Shown here one piece after another: positions 9,173-19,093 of a stretch of 64,000 bases of DNA. The DNA comes from Asaia astilbis JCM 15831 (GTDB taxonomy: Bacteria; Pseudomonadota; Alphaproteobacteria; Acetobacterales; Acetobacteraceae), in the NCBI RefSeq assembly GCF_000613845.1, contig NZ_BAJT01000004.1, positions 124,001-188,000 of the forward strand. Reading direction: 5' to 3'. Made by a program: the position numbers and the translations under genes. Below the pieces are notes generated by a model. That model was not told the DNA's origin, did no database searches, and saw only the letters and a program-made list of their open reading frames with translations. Each line of letters begins with the position of its first letter. Positions within the stretch are counted from its first letter, which is position 1.

Positions 9173-9565
9173 ATGAAGAAAGCTCTGACCGTTTTCGCTA
9201 CCGTCCTGCTGGGTCTGCCCCTCGCTGCCCAGGCTGCGCCTCATCCAAAGAACGATCCTGCATCGATCCTCAACCGGATTCTCGCCGTTTTGCAGACGGA
9301 TCCGGACTCCGCGAGTGACGCCTGCGTCGAGGCTCTGAAAGAGCTTCACAAGACGCAGAAGATCGTCGCGGATCAGGATACGGACAGCACCAATTCGGAT
9401 GCTGCCGTTGCGCGTGACGTGCTCGAATCCGATTTCGAAGAGACGATCGAGGTCTGCGGAACAGATGCCCGCAGATTATGCCGTACCAAAAGCGAGACCC
9501 AACCGAAATTGCCAGGGCTTTGTGCGGCGATCCGTCCCCGTCCGCAGAGCGAAGGCGACGACTAG
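9173..9565 (+). CDS. Secreted protein with conserved-looking cysteines, unknown function
   Basis: A 130-residue protein beginning with a clean signal peptide (MKKALTVFATVLLGLPLAAQAAP). The mature part is mostly helical and acidic, with four cysteines (SDACVEAL, IEVCGTD, RLCRTK, PGLCAAI) that could form two disulfides in the periplasm. I do not recognise a family. It is divergent from rpmJ across a 165-base spacer and converges with the oligopeptidase gene. Confidence 0.6.
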   Translation: MKKALTVFATVLLGLPLAAQAAPHPKNDPASILNRILAVLQTDPDSASDACVEALKELHKTQKIVADQDTDSTNSDAAVARDVLESDFEETIEVCGTDARRLCRTKSETQPKLPGLCAAIRPRPQSEGDD

Positions 9566-9577
9566 AAACGGCCAGCA

Positions 9578-9601
9578 ACGACCCGGTCTATACCGGGTCG
9601 T
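9578..9601. terminator. Ten-pair hairpin between convergent genes, no T-run
   Basis: ACGACCCGGT and ACCGGGTCGT form a perfect ten-pair stem with loop CTAT, sited in the 51 bases between two converging genes. There is no following T-run, so it may stall polymerase or protect 3' ends rather than act as a classic terminator. Confidence 0.45.
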
Positions 9602-9616
9602 CAGAGCATGACTCGG

Positions 9617-11773
9617 TCAGAGGGGACGGCGGGCAATTGCCCAGAGAGCGAAAGCCTGCACATAGGCGACCTCTTCCAGACGTTTAAAGCGGCCCGAAGA
9701 CCCGCCATGCCCGGCATCCATATTGATGCGGCACAAGAACGGACCGCCCTGAGCGACCTCCCGCAATCTGGCGATCCATTTTGCCGGCTCCCAATAGGTG
9801 ACACGCGGGTCGGATAATCCGCCCATGGCCAGAACCGGCGGATAGGCTGCGGCCTTGATGTTGTCGTAGGGCGAATAGCTAGCAATCAGGTCATAAGCCT
9901 CGGCATCTTCGAGAGGGTTACCCCATTCGGGCCATTCGGGCGGGGTGAGCGGAAGCGTGTCGTCCGACATGGTGTTCAGCACATCGACGAAGGGCACCTG
10001 TGCGGCAATTCCGGCAAAAAGATCGGGGGCGAGATTGGCGACAGCTCCCATAAGCAACCCGCCGGCGGAACCACCATGGGCGATAATGCGCCCTTCCTTG
10101 CCGTAACCCTGCGAAGCGAGAAAACGTCCGCAGGTGACAAAATCGGTGAAGCTGTTTGGCTTGTGTTTGCCCCGGCCTTGCAGAAACCAGTTCCAGCCTT
10201 TTTCCGATCCGCCTCGGATATGAGCGACGGCGTACACCCAGCCTCGATCGACCAGGCTGAAGACCGATGTGCTGAATCCTGACTCCATCGAGATTCCGTA
10301 CGAACCATATCCATAGAGCAACAAGGGAGCGGTGCCATCGCAGGGCGTGTCGCGACGCTTGAGCACGGTAACCGGAATTTCAGCGCCGTCTTCCGCCCGG
10401 GCGAAAAGGCGACGTGTTTCGTACAGGCACGGATCATGGCCCGAGGGGACGTCACGGATTTTTCTGAGGGTCTGCACATCGCTCGTCAGCTCGATGTCGT
10501 ACCAGTGCGCAGGCGTTGTCGGCGATTCATAGATATAGCGAAGGACGGTATCGCTATATTCCAGAAAGCCGAGCAGTGTGAGGTCGAACGCCTCTTCCTG
10601 CATGCCGATGGTCTTTGCATCGGCACGGATATCCCCCGTCGCGCTCTGAGCTGCGACATGGATTTCGATATTGCCGTTGACGCGCTCCGCCCAGGCGAGG
10701 TGGCTCTTGCTGGCAGCAGAGCCAAGCAAAAACCGTCCGGGTTCGTGGGGGACGTAAGAGCTCCAGTTCTCACGCGAGGGGCTCTGATCGGAGGTCTGCA
10801 TGAGCTGGAAATCGATCGCCCCGCCCGTATTGGTGAGAACGATGAAGCGGTCATTCCAATGGGTGAGCGAGTAACGCTCGCCACGAACGAGCGGGGATGC
10901 GACTTGTGGCATCTGTGTCGGGTCGCTGGCTGGAATGAGGAGCGTCTCATTGGTGTCGTGGTCGCCGCGCTCGATCAGTATCCACTGGCGCGATGCTGTC
11001 ACGTTCAGGCTGACGAAGAATCCGGAATCCGGCTCGTCGAATATCAGCACGTCTTCTCCGCCGGCGAGGGGGCGTCGATAAACTCGTGACGGGCGCCCGT
11101 TGTCATCGCGATAAATCCAGAACAGCCAGGCGCTATCAGGTGAGATGACGAAGCTTCCTGCAGCGCTCTCGACCGGTGCAGCGTAAGCCTCTCCCGTCGC
11201 CAGATCGACGCTATGCAATCGATAGACTTCCGAGCCCTGCGTATCGGCTGCGTAGACAAAAATACGGTGATCGTCGGAGTGGCTTGTCCCCGCGAGGGCG
11301 AAATAAGCGTGCTCTTTCGCCAGAGCGTCCACGTCGAGGAGCACCTGTTCGTCGCCCCCATTGCGAGGTCGGCGCAGGTAGACCGGGTGCTGGGCATCCT
11401 TCGCAAAACGCGAGAAATAAAGCCAGTCGCCATCCGGCCAGGGAACGGAATCCTCGGCAGGCGGAATCCGGCCGATCATTTCCTTGAGCAGTGTGTCCCT
11501 GAGTGCGCCGACGTCGCCCAGCGTGTGTTCCGTATAGGCGTTCTCCTCCTGCAGGGCCTTGGCAATATCGGCGCGCAGCAAGGAGGGATCGCGCAGCACT
11601 TTCTGCCAGTTCTCGTCCTTCATCCAGGCATAATCATCCTGTCGGACGCGACCGAGCTGAGTGATGGTATGGGGAACACGCCTGGGGGTAGGGGAGATCA
11701 TGGCCGGGCCTCGGGGTCTTTGAAAAACAGGAGGCACAGAGTGCGGCAGAACAGGGCGCGTCTCAACAGGCAT
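9617..11773 (-). CDS. Prolyl oligopeptidase family serine peptidase (oligopeptidase B type)
   Basis: A complete protein of up to 718 residues. It has an N-terminal beta-propeller domain followed by an alpha/beta hydrolase domain with GYGSYG, the nucleophile elbow GGSAGGLLMG (serine near residue 568), the aspartate in GLSDPRV near 646, and the histidine in DAGHGGSSGRF near 683. This fits family S9A, closest to oligopeptidase B (PtrB), which cuts short peptides after basic residues. No signal peptide is seen, so it is probably cytoplasmic. The family usually begins close to PTPRRVPHTITQLGR, so the ATG at 11701 may be the real start and the first 24 residues not translated. Confidence 0.93.
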   Translation of the reverse strand: MPVETRPVLPHSVPPVFQRPRGPAMISPTPRRVPHTITQLGRVRQDDYAWMKDENWQKVLRDPSLLRADIAKALQEENAYTEHTLGDVGALRDTLLKEMIGRIPPAEDSVPWPDGDWLYFSRFAKDAQHPVYLRRPRNGGDEQVLLDVDALAKEHAYFALAGTSHSDDHRIFVYAADTQGSEVYRLHSVDLATGEAYAAPVESAAGSFVISPDSAWLFWIYRDDNGRPSRVYRRPLAGGEDVLIFDEPDSGFFVSLNVTASRQWILIERGDHDTNETLLIPASDPTQMPQVASPLVRGERYSLTHWNDRFIVLTNTGGAIDFQLMQTSDQSPSRENWSSYVPHEPGRFLLGSAASKSHLAWAERVNGNIEIHVAAQSATGDIRADAKTIGMQEEAFDLTLLGFLEYSDTVLRYIYESPTTPAHWYDIELTSDVQTLRKIRDVPSGHDPCLYETRRLFARAEDGAEIPVTVLKRRDTPCDGTAPLLLYGYGSYGISMESGFSTSVFSLVDRGWVYAVAHIRGGSEKGWNWFLQGRGKHKPNSFTDFVTCGRFLASQGYGKEGRIIAHGGSAGGLLMGAVANLAPDLFAGIAAQVPFVDVLNTMSDDTLPLTPPEWPEWGNPLEDAEAYDLIASYSPYDNIKAAAYPPVLAMGGLSDPRVTYWEPAKWIARLREVAQGGPFLCRINMDAGHGGSSGRFKRLEEVAYVQAFALWAIARRPL

Positions 11774-11940
11774 AAGGCGCTTCTCGGTTGAAGTTTCGGT
11801 ACGGAAACAAACCTCTCAGTCGCTCAGCTGTTACGAACGGACACGTCCTTCACCCCAGGGCTCTCTCTGGGAGAGTGCGTTTTGGCAGGCTCACCCCTCG
11901 AAACAGGGCCTGAAGAAGAGCAGAAAAAAGGATAGGTCTT

Positions 11941-12471
11941 ATGTTGTCACGTACTTGCCTTGGTCTTACCGCGCTGTGCAGCCTTGTTGTTGCCGGTGCC
12001 TCCGCCCACGCCCAGCAGGCCCCGGTGCCCTCAGTTCCCTCGGGAACGCAGTCGACCATGATGCCCGCAGGATCGGTTGCGGTGCAGCGTGATGGTGCTC
12101 CCGGTGCGGCAAGCACCGTGATGCAGGCCGTTGGCGGTTCTGGTGTGAGCAACACTGTTGCCACCGTCGCGACGCCCGGTGCTCTCGACAGCTATGGTCT
12201 GCCGTCTCTCGATTCAGCCAAGGCAGGCAATCTGGCCGGTCTGGCCAGCTATTGCGTGCGCAAGCATCTGGTGCATGGCAACACGCTCCGTGTCATCGGG
12301 CGTGATCTGGCAAAGCGTCCGGACGTGAAGACCGACCAGTATTACTCGCTGGGTGGTCAGGGTCTGCTGCAGACCAGCACGAACGTCCCGTTCGACGTTT
12401 CCACCCTCGATGCCAGCCACCGCACGCAGCTCTGCGCTCAGGTCGGTCAGCGCGGTAAGGCCATCAAGTAA
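11941..12471 (+). CDS. Secreted DUF2501-like protein
   Basis: A 176-residue protein with a signal peptide (ending ASAHAQQ), a low-complexity Ser/Thr/Val/Ala stretch, and a C-terminal domain with GNLAGLASYCVRKHLV, then LAKRPDVKTD, YSLGGQGLLQT and LCAQVGQRGKAI. The pattern of GN-AG-x-YC, a glycine-rich LLQ block and a late cysteine resembles DUF2501 (the E. coli YjjA group), whose role is unknown. The two cysteines probably form a disulfide in the periplasm. A strong terminator follows at once, so it is probably transcribed alone. Confidence 0.72.
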   Translation: MLSRTCLGLTALCSLVVAGASAHAQQAPVPSVPSGTQSTMMPAGSVAVQRDGAPGAASTVMQAVGGSGVSNTVATVATPGALDSYGLPSLDSAKAGNLAGLASYCVRKHLVHGNTLRVIGRDLAKRPDVKTDQYYSLGGQGLLQTSTNVPFDVSTLDASHRTQLCAQVGQRGKAIK

Positions 12472-12493
12472 TTCCTTGTTGCCCTGATCAAGA

Positions 12494-12525
12494 AAAAGGC
12501 CAGTCCGTTTGGACTGGCCTTTTTT
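12494..12525 (+). terminator. Intrinsic terminator after the DUF2501-like gene
   Basis: AAAGGCCAGTCC and GGACTGGCCTTT form a perfect 12-pair stem around a GTTT loop, followed by a T-run. This is a textbook intrinsic terminator. Confidence 0.92.
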
Positions 12526-12585
12526 GTTATGGCAGGCGCAGTGATCTCAGCACTGTCCTGGGGAGGCTATGTGCCCCACCAGAAT

Positions 12586-14761
12586 TCAGTAAGGCAGCGC
12601 GAGCACCAGATCGAGGCCTTCTGCACTGCAAAGGACAGCGGCCTTTTCCTGCCGTGTCAGGCTGCCAAGGGCCGCGGCAACCGAGGGTGATTCCTGCAAT
12701 TTGAGCAGGCCGACAACAAGGTTGGGATCGATCGCGGTACCGGGCTGGCGCGGCGCGGGCAGGGCCCGACGATGCTCCGCTGCCAGATCGGGGTTGCTGC
12801 GCAGAGCCGCAAACGCTTCTTTTGGTGCGCGGTTGGGCATGGCTTCAGCCTGGGTGCGACGAAGGTCGTTATCGGCGGCCAGTCTGAGAATGGGCGGGAG
12901 ATCACTTTCCTCAGGGATAAGCAGAAGTCCCCAGCTCTTCAGCCACAGCCCGACATTCCGGCTGGCTGTCATTGCGGCGAGCGGGATGGCGAGTGCGAGG
13001 CCCACCAGAACGGGTGTCATCCAGAGAAACAGCGAGAAGGACACAGACCAGGCCGCAGAGGCCAGGACGACACCGAATGCGGTGTAGATCCAGTAGCCGT
13101 CTGCGATCTCTGTAAGCGAGACGCGATCGTCATCGCGGTTCTGGGCATTCCATCCGGAGTCGCGGCCACGAAGAATGGAGATCACGCCCGACGTGTGGAT
13201 CAGCATGGCGATTGGGGCGATCAGCCCGCCGACCAGCGTCTCAAGCAAAATCGAGGCGACAAGACGCGCGAAACCACCGCAGCTCCGCAACATGGCCCGA
13301 TCGAACAGGGTTGCGATAAGGGCAAGAATCTTGGGCGCGAGAAGCACAGCCATGGTGCCGATGAACACATATTTGGCCTGTACCGGATCAACTTGCGGCC
13401 AGTGGGGATAAAGGGTTTTGGTGTCGCCGAAATACTCCGGTCGGTCAAAATGCGACTGAAGAGAGATCAGGATGCCGAACATCAGAAAGAGCAGCCAGAG
13501 CGGTGACGTGATGTAGGCGCCGATGCCGACCATCATGTGCATACGGCTCATCCAGTGGAGACCGCGAGAGAGCACGATTTTGCCGTGCTGTAGATTGCCC
13601 TGGCACCAGCGCCGGTCACGGATCGCGACATCGGTAAGCGATGGAGGGCTTTCTTCGTAGGACCGAAAAGGCCGGGGATCATGTGAATGGCCCAGCCGCC
13701 GCGACGCATGAGAGCGGCCTCAACGAAATCATGCTGAGAATGCCACCACCGAAAGGCTTGCGACCCGGCAGATGAGGAAGCCCTGCCTGCTCGGCAAAGG
13801 CGCGGGTGCGAATGACGGCGTTATGGCCCCAGTAATTGCCTTCGGAGCCATGCCACCAGGCGATGCCATGAGCGATCAGCGGGCCATAAACTCGCCCGGC
13901 AAATTGCTGCATCCGCGCAAACAACGTCTTGCCACCGATAATGACGGGCAATGTCTGGATCAGGGCGACCTTCTCGTGCCGCTCCATGGCGGAGACCGTG
14001 CGGACGATCAGGCCGCCATCCATGACGGAATCGGCGTCGAGCGTCAGCATTTGCTGATAGGCACCGCCGAAACGCTTGACCCACTCCTCAAGATTGCCGG
14101 ATTTTCGGTCAATATTCTTGGGTCGACGACGGTAGAAGACCCTGCCCTGACCGTTCACCGCCTCGACAAAAGCAAGATAAGCGCGCTCTTCACGAACCCA
14201 GACATCGGGATCCGTCGTGTCGGACAGCATGAAGAAGTCGAACGCGTCGATACGGCCGGTTGCCACCAGACTGTCATGGATCGCGCGCAGCCCGACGAGA
14301 ACCCGGTCGGGATCCTCATTATAGGTCGGCATGAGCACGGCTGTGCGTGTCATCAGGGCCGGAAGAGGGGTATCGCGGGAAATGCCGAGACCCAGACCGC
14401 CATGACGCAGGACGGAGACAAATCCTGCGAGCGACGAGGTGAAAGACAGCGAGATCCACGCGCCCAGAATGACGAAGAGCGCCAGAACGATGATGCCGAG
14501 TGTCGATACCCCCATGCTGTTGAGCACGCGGTTCATCTCGAACGCGCCCCATCCTGTCAGCAGGACTGCACCGCCGATCACGAAAAGGCGTCTCAGCCAG
14601 AGAAAGGACGGTGTGGTCGGGGGATGGCGGTCACGTCCGAACGTCTCGGGACGCTGACGCAGATTCTGCGTCGGCATCTCGAGGGGCGATTCAGCTGGAA
14701 GCAAGTCGAAAGGGGCGATTATGCGAGGAAGGCTGCTCACGGGGTCCAACGATACATCCAT
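12586..14761 (-). CDS. opgH: Periplasmic glucan glucosyltransferase OpgH (MdoH), reading frame interrupted twice
   Basis: This inner-membrane family 2 glycosyltransferase makes the linear beta-1,2 backbone of osmoregulated periplasmic glucans from UDP-glucose. The N-terminal part has two membrane helices, then the catalytic domain with [20 protein letters not shown] and [20 protein letters not shown], the QxxRW-like end of the domain, appears once the frames are joined. The C-terminal part has further membrane helices and ends FDLVLALPY-like. The frame breaks near 13733 (AGCATG where AGCCATG restores SHDFVEA) and again near 13662. With both bases restored the protein is about 725 residues, normal for the family. 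Its start overlaps the end of opgG by 25 bases, implying translational coupling. Confidence 0.9.
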
Positions 14762-16260
14762 TTTTCGGAAATCGGGCCCTGGTCACTGGAGAGCTGGCAC
14801 TCCAGCTCGGCCAGTTTGGCACTGCCCGGGTAGAATTCGAAGGTTGTGCGCCATCCCTTGAGATTGGGGTTGGGCTCAACCACCACGTTCTTGATCGTGC
14901 CTGTCGAGGTCTGGGGCAGCAGGTGGAATGCTGCATTGGGCGGCAGATTTTCAAACGGCTTGCCGGTGAAATCGATCACGAACATGCGGCCATCAGCGTG
15001 ATCGGTGACAGCGCCGACCCGAGTTGCGCCGATGCGTGCCAGATCGGTCGGCCACGGCGTGTCCCAGCCCCAGTACATACGATAGGTGAAGTTGTATTCG
15101 TGTCCCGCCTGCATCGGCTGCTTCGGGCGCCAGAAGGAGACGATGTTGTCGTTGACTTCATTCGGGGTCGGGATTTCGACGAGATCGACGGCACCCTCAC
15201 CCCAATCGCCGATCGGTTCGATCCAGAGTGAGGGGCGCTTTTCATAGTTCAGCGCCAGATCCTCGAAATCATGGAACGAGCGGCGACGCTGCATCAGGCC
15301 GAAACCGTGAGGGCTGGTGTCCTGAAAGGCCGAGAATTGCAGATCGACCGGGTTGTTGAGCGGGCGATAGAGCTGATCGCCGGTGCCGGTCCACATCTGA
15401 AGCGCTTCGCTATCATGCGCGCCGGGGCGCCAGTCATCGACATGATTGCGATTATTGGCGTCGAAATAGAACATGCCGGTCAGGGCCGCGACACCGCCTT
15501 CGGTGATGGTGGTGCGAGGATAGAAGCTCGACTGGACGTCAAAAACGGTGGTGGCACCCGGACGGATCGTGAAGCGGAAGGCGCCGACGACCGACGGGCT
15601 GTCCATCAGGGCGTGGATGACGACGGAATCGACGCCCGGCTTGGGCTTCTCCAGCCAGAATTCACGAAAGAGCGCGAACTCCTCTCCCTTCGGGTCGCCT
15701 GTGCCATCCGCAAAGCCGCGCGCGGACAGGCCGTAATTCTGTCCTTTGGACACGGCACGGAAATAGGAGGCACCGAGGAAGACGGCGCATTCTTCCATCA
15801 CGTTCGGTGTGTTGATGGCGTTGCGCAGACGCAGACCCGAGAATCCCAGATCATCGGTCACGCGCAGCAACGGATCGGGATAGGCAAACATGTCCGGGTC
15901 ATAAACGATGGGGGTCGACTGCCCATCGACGATCTCGTTCATGTTGATACGGGGACGATACAGGAAGCCGCGTGGGAAGAACTCCACGTCGAAGGCCAGG
16001 TTCTGACCGTGCCACAGCGCGCGGTCTTCCTTGTAGGTGATGCCGCGGAACTGGTCGAAATTGAGATTGTCGATCGCACTGGGCAGCGATTGCGGGGGAG
16101 CCTTGTAAGCCGATTTCGACATTTTCTGTGCGATCTGTCGCACAGTGTTGTTGTCGAATGCGGTCGGTTGGGGAGCCGCAGCAGGCGCTGCTCTGGCTAT
16201 CTTGCTGGCCCCGAGAACCGAGAGGCCAGCACCGATTTTAACAAGGTCGCGACGCAGCAC
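14737..16260 (-). CDS. opgG: Glucan biosynthesis protein OpgG/OpgD (MdoG family), Tat-exported
   Basis: A complete 507-residue MdoG-family protein (NLNFDQFRGITYKEDRALW, FPRGFLYRP, SFYPRT, GMFYFDANNRN, and DTSPHGFGLMQRRR near the middle). These periplasmic proteins act on the glucan backbone made by OpgH. The N-terminus is MLRRDLVKIGAGLSVLG...ARAAPA, a twin-arginine signal, which is the OpgD rather than the E. coli OpgG mode of export; opgG versus opgD is therefore not settled. I chose the GTG preceded by GGAG and nine bases; a TTG nine codons upstream has no ribosome binding site. It is first of the opgG-opgH pair. Confidence 0.92.
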   Translation of the reverse strand: MLRRDLVKIGAGLSVLGASKIARAAPAAAPQPTAFDNNTVRQIAQKMSKSAYKAPPQSLPSAIDNLNFDQFRGITYKEDRALWHGQNLAFDVEFFPRGFLYRPRINMNEIVDGQSTPIVYDPDMFAYPDPLLRVTDDLGFSGLRLRNAINTPNVMEECAVFLGASYFRAVSKGQNYGLSARGFADGTGDPKGEEFALFREFWLEKPKPGVDSVVIHALMDSPSVVGAFRFTIRPGATTVFDVQSSFYPRTTITEGGVAALTGMFYFDANNRNHVDDWRPGAHDSEALQMWTGTGDQLYRPLNNPVDLQFSAFQDTSPHGFGLMQRRRSFHDFEDLALNYEKRPSLWIEPIGDWGEGAVDLVEIPTPNEVNDNIVSFWRPKQPMQAGHEYNFTYRMYWGWDTPWPTDLARIGATRVGAVTDHADGRMFVIDFTGKPFENLPPNAAFHLLPQTSTGTIKNVVVEPNPNLKGWRTTFEFYPGSAKLAELECQLSSDQGPISEKWMYRWTP

Positions 16261-16395
16261 TATGACTTTCTCCAGCAGGCCCGGCAATGCGCCGGGTGAT
16301 GTCTGATTTCCTTAACGCCCTTAAGTTACTTTGGGGCACAGGAAAACTCGCCTGCCCTAGAAATCTGTCATGAGTGCGGCTTACGCGCATTGTTT

Positions 16396-17859
16396 TCAGG
16401 CAGAGAGGGCTGCCTTGACCCCTTTTTCGCGGATAATCTTGCGCAACTCGGTCACTTTTGCGTCAAGCGCTTCGTGATCGAGCTTACGCCAGCCATCGAA
16501 TGCATGGAGTCCGAACCCTTCGGAAAGCTCCTCGCTGCGGGCGATCTTCCAGGTGTCTTCCGTGAAGGTCGGCTCGATCGGATCGAAGCTCCCTCCCTTC
16601 TCATTCTTGCCACGCAGCATCTCGAGATAGGTAGCCAGACCATAGGCAACGCGGTCGAGCGGCAGCTTCTCCTTGAGGAGGTTCTGAATGGTTGCTGTCC
16701 AGAAAACCTGCACCTTGGACGCACCATCACTACCGATACGCAGATTCTGATCGGCCATGGCCGGATTCGAGAAGCGCGAGATGACCGATTGCTTGTATTT
16801 CTCGAGGTCTTCGCCCGGAGCCGCCTTGAGCGTCGGAATGACGTCGGTGTCGAGATAGGTCTCGACCAGCTTGCGAAGATCGGGGTCGCTGATCGACTCA
16901 TCGATATGGTCGTAGCCGAGAAGCAGGCCCGAGAACGCCAAGAAGATGTGCGATGCGTTGAGCATGCGGATCTTCATGTATTCGAAGTCAGTCACGTCAT
17001 CGACCATCTGCACGCCCACTTTTTCAAGAGCAGGGCGCCCATCGGCGAACTCGTCTTCGACAACCCACTGAGTGAAATCCTCGGCGACGAGCGGCAGCAG
17101 GTCATCAAGGCCGCTGTCGCGGTTCAGACGCTCTGCGATCGCTGAGGAGACGGTCGGGGTGATTCGATCGACCATCGCGTTGGGGAAGGTTGCATTCGCT
17201 TCAATCCAGCTTGCCAGTTCCGGATCACGAGCGCGCGCATACCCGAGGAAAGCCTTGCGGGCGACATTACCGTTATGGCGCAGATTGTCGCAGGACATGA
17301 TCGTAAAGGCGCGATTGCCAGCATCGCGGCGGCGGCGCAGGCCTTCGATGACGTAACCGAAAATTGTCGAGGGCGTCTCAGGGTTTGCCAAATCCCGTTG
17401 AACAGCTTCGCTCTCCAGATTGAACTCGCCCGTGTGCTCGTCGATATTGTAACCGCCTTCAGTGATCGTCATGGAGATGATCTTGATGGCCGGATCTGCA
17501 AGCAGATTCAGAACAGCATCGGGCTTTTCCGGCGCAAGAATGTAGTCGCGCATGGCACCGATCACGCTGCGCTGGCTCTGGCCTGAAGGAGCGGTTTCGG
17601 TCAGGGAAAAGAGGCAATCCTGCTTCTTGAAGTCGTCAGCCTTCTTTTTCGACCGCTCGCCCGACGTCAGCCCGACGCCGACGATGCCCCACTGGTTTTG
17701 GCCGGGAAGGCCGAGAACCTTGTTGATGTAGTAGGCCTCATGGGCGCGAAAGAAGTTGCCCACGCCGAAATGCAGGATTCCGGGCTTGATGTCCTTGAGA
17801 TCGTAAGACGGAGCTGCCACGCCATTGGGCAGGTTTCGCAGAGTCTCATGGGTGATCAT
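16396..17859 (-). CDS. Mannitol 2-dehydrogenase family polyol dehydrogenase
   Basis: A complete 487-residue long-chain secondary alcohol dehydrogenase. The N-terminal Rossmann domain has GILHFGVGNFFRAHEAYY, and the C-terminal domain carries the family signature KIRMLNASHIFLAF with the catalytic lysine, asparagine and histidine (KxxxxNxxH), plus TITEGGYNID and SCDNLRHNG. The family oxidises mannitol to fructose with NAD, or acts on arabinitol or uronate derivatives. Mannitol is the best guess because acetic acid bacteria use such enzymes widely, but fructuronate reductase cannot be excluded. AGAGGA lies nine bases before the ATG. The 175 bases upstream have no gene and should hold its promoter. 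Confidence 0.88.
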   Translation of the reverse strand: MITHETLRNLPNGVAAPSYDLKDIKPGILHFGVGNFFRAHEAYYINKVLGLPGQNQWGIVGVGLTSGERSKKKADDFKKQDCLFSLTETAPSGQSQRSVIGAMRDYILAPEKPDAVLNLLADPAIKIISMTITEGGYNIDEHTGEFNLESEAVQRDLANPETPSTIFGYVIEGLRRRRDAGNRAFTIMSCDNLRHNGNVARKAFLGYARARDPELASWIEANATFPNAMVDRITPTVSSAIAERLNRDSGLDDLLPLVAEDFTQWVVEDEFADGRPALEKVGVQMVDDVTDFEYMKIRMLNASHIFLAFSGLLLGYDHIDESISDPDLRKLVETYLDTDVIPTLKAAPGEDLEKYKQSVISRFSNPAMADQNLRIGSDGASKVQVFWTATIQNLLKEKLPLDRVAYGLATYLEMLRGKNEKGGSFDPIEPTFTEDTWKIARSEELSEGFGLHAFDGWRKLDHEALDAKVTELRKIIREKGVKAALSA

Positions 17860-18034
17860 AAGCTTTAATCCTCTTTGGTTTCGTTCAGGCTGTCGTTTTC
17901 AGCCCCGAGAGAGCGCGCAAGCGCTTCTCTTTGGTCGGAAAACCGGCCCTCATCCAGGTCATGGCCCCAAGGCGCATTTCTGCCCGATCAACGCCCAAGG
18001 ACAATCACAAGTTCATCGTGATCGCGTTAACGTC

Positions 18035-19090
18035 TTATTTTCCGATCATGGCGCGGAGATCCTTCGCCCGGCTCTCCGGTTCGCTCATCAGGACATCGGT
18101 TGCACGTCTCAGATCCTGACGCAGCAGGGCGATAACGAAATGCATTTCAGGCAAAGCGTCCTGTCCCAGAGTCGGCAGAGCACTTAGCACATCCTCACGT
18201 CCGGGTCGGAAAGGGGTCTCATGGGCCTTGCCTGCTGCGTGGATTTCGCAGCGGCGGGCGAGTGAACGATAGGCGTGGCTAAGTCCGGTATGAAGCCCTG
18301 CTACCCCTGAAAAACCGCCCCTGTCCTTGCCAGCATTGATCGCACGGGCAACCAGCATTGTGTCGCTCAACATGCGGCGCATGAGCGCGGGAAGCACACT
18401 CAGGATCGGGTGGCGCTTTTCGAGTAAGCCCCAGTTTTCATGATAGGCCTCAGCCACGCAGTCATTGATGACCAGCAATTTGCGCGCACACTGATCGTTG
18501 CGGTCTTCAAGCTCGCTCCACATTTCCTCACGTCGCAGGGCTGCCTGAAGCAACTCGTCCATTTCGCGGAACATGCGACTGGCTGTGAGGAAACCGCGGC
18601 GTCGGGCGCTGGCGTGCAGCACGACGAAGGAGACGATAAGCGAGACGATGACACCCAGAAAAATGGCTGTCAGGCGTTCGGTCAAAGGCCAGTAGGGATT
18701 ACTGTCGCGCGCTGGCAGGAGGTAGACGATCATCAACGTCACCCCCGCAAATCTCAGCGAAGGGCGGATGGCCGCCAGATAGGCCAGGGGGGCGAGAGCG
18801 ATCCAGAAAATGGTCCAATAGGTGCCGATAAAGAGCTGGGCCGTGATGGCTAGTGTGCCAACAACGGCACCGATCACGGTCCCGACAATCTGGTCGCGCG
18901 CGGTCGAGACGGTCTGGTCGATGCTCGATTGCGTGACGATCAGGGCCGTAATCAGGGACCAGGTTGTTTCGACAAGGCCGGTCGTCTCGCCGATGATCCA
19001 GCAGATCGCGACTGCAACGAATGTTCTGACCATCTGGCGCCAGGGCGCCTCTCCATCCTCACGAGCATTTAGCAGAGAGGCAAACGGCAT
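18035..19090 (-). CDS. FUSC family integral membrane protein (aromatic acid exporter type)
   Basis: A 351-residue protein with about six membrane segments in the first 160 residues (FVAVAICWIIG, LITALIVTQSS, IVGTVIGAVVGTLAI, WIALAPLAYLAAI, GVTLMIVYLL, LGVIVSLIVSFVVL) followed by a helical cytoplasmic domain. This is the layout of the fusaric acid resistance / YccS group, thought to export aromatic acids or similar compounds. No periplasmic adaptor or outer-membrane partner is nearby. It starts three bases after the DegP gene ends, so the two are probably one operon. Confidence 0.78.
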   Translation of the reverse strand: MPFASLLNAREDGEAPWRQMVRTFVAVAICWIIGETTGLVETTWSLITALIVTQSSIDQTVSTARDQIVGTVIGAVVGTLAITAQLFIGTYWTIFWIALAPLAYLAAIRPSLRFAGVTLMIVYLLPARDSNPYWPLTERLTAIFLGVIVSLIVSFVVLHASARRRGFLTASRMFREMDELLQAALRREEMWSELEDRNDQCARKLLVINDCVAEAYHENWGLLEKRHPILSVLPALMRRMLSDTMLVARAINAGKDRGGFSGVAGLHTGLSHAYRSLARRCEIHAAGKAHETPFRPGREDVLSALPTLGQDALPEMHFVIALLRQDLRRATDVLMSEPESRAKDLRAMIGK

Positions 19091-19093
19091 GCG

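Noticed and set aside
15271-16299. 342-codon open frame opposite opgG
   Set aside because: An antisense shadow of a strongly conserved gene; it has no recognisable domain and starts inside opgG.
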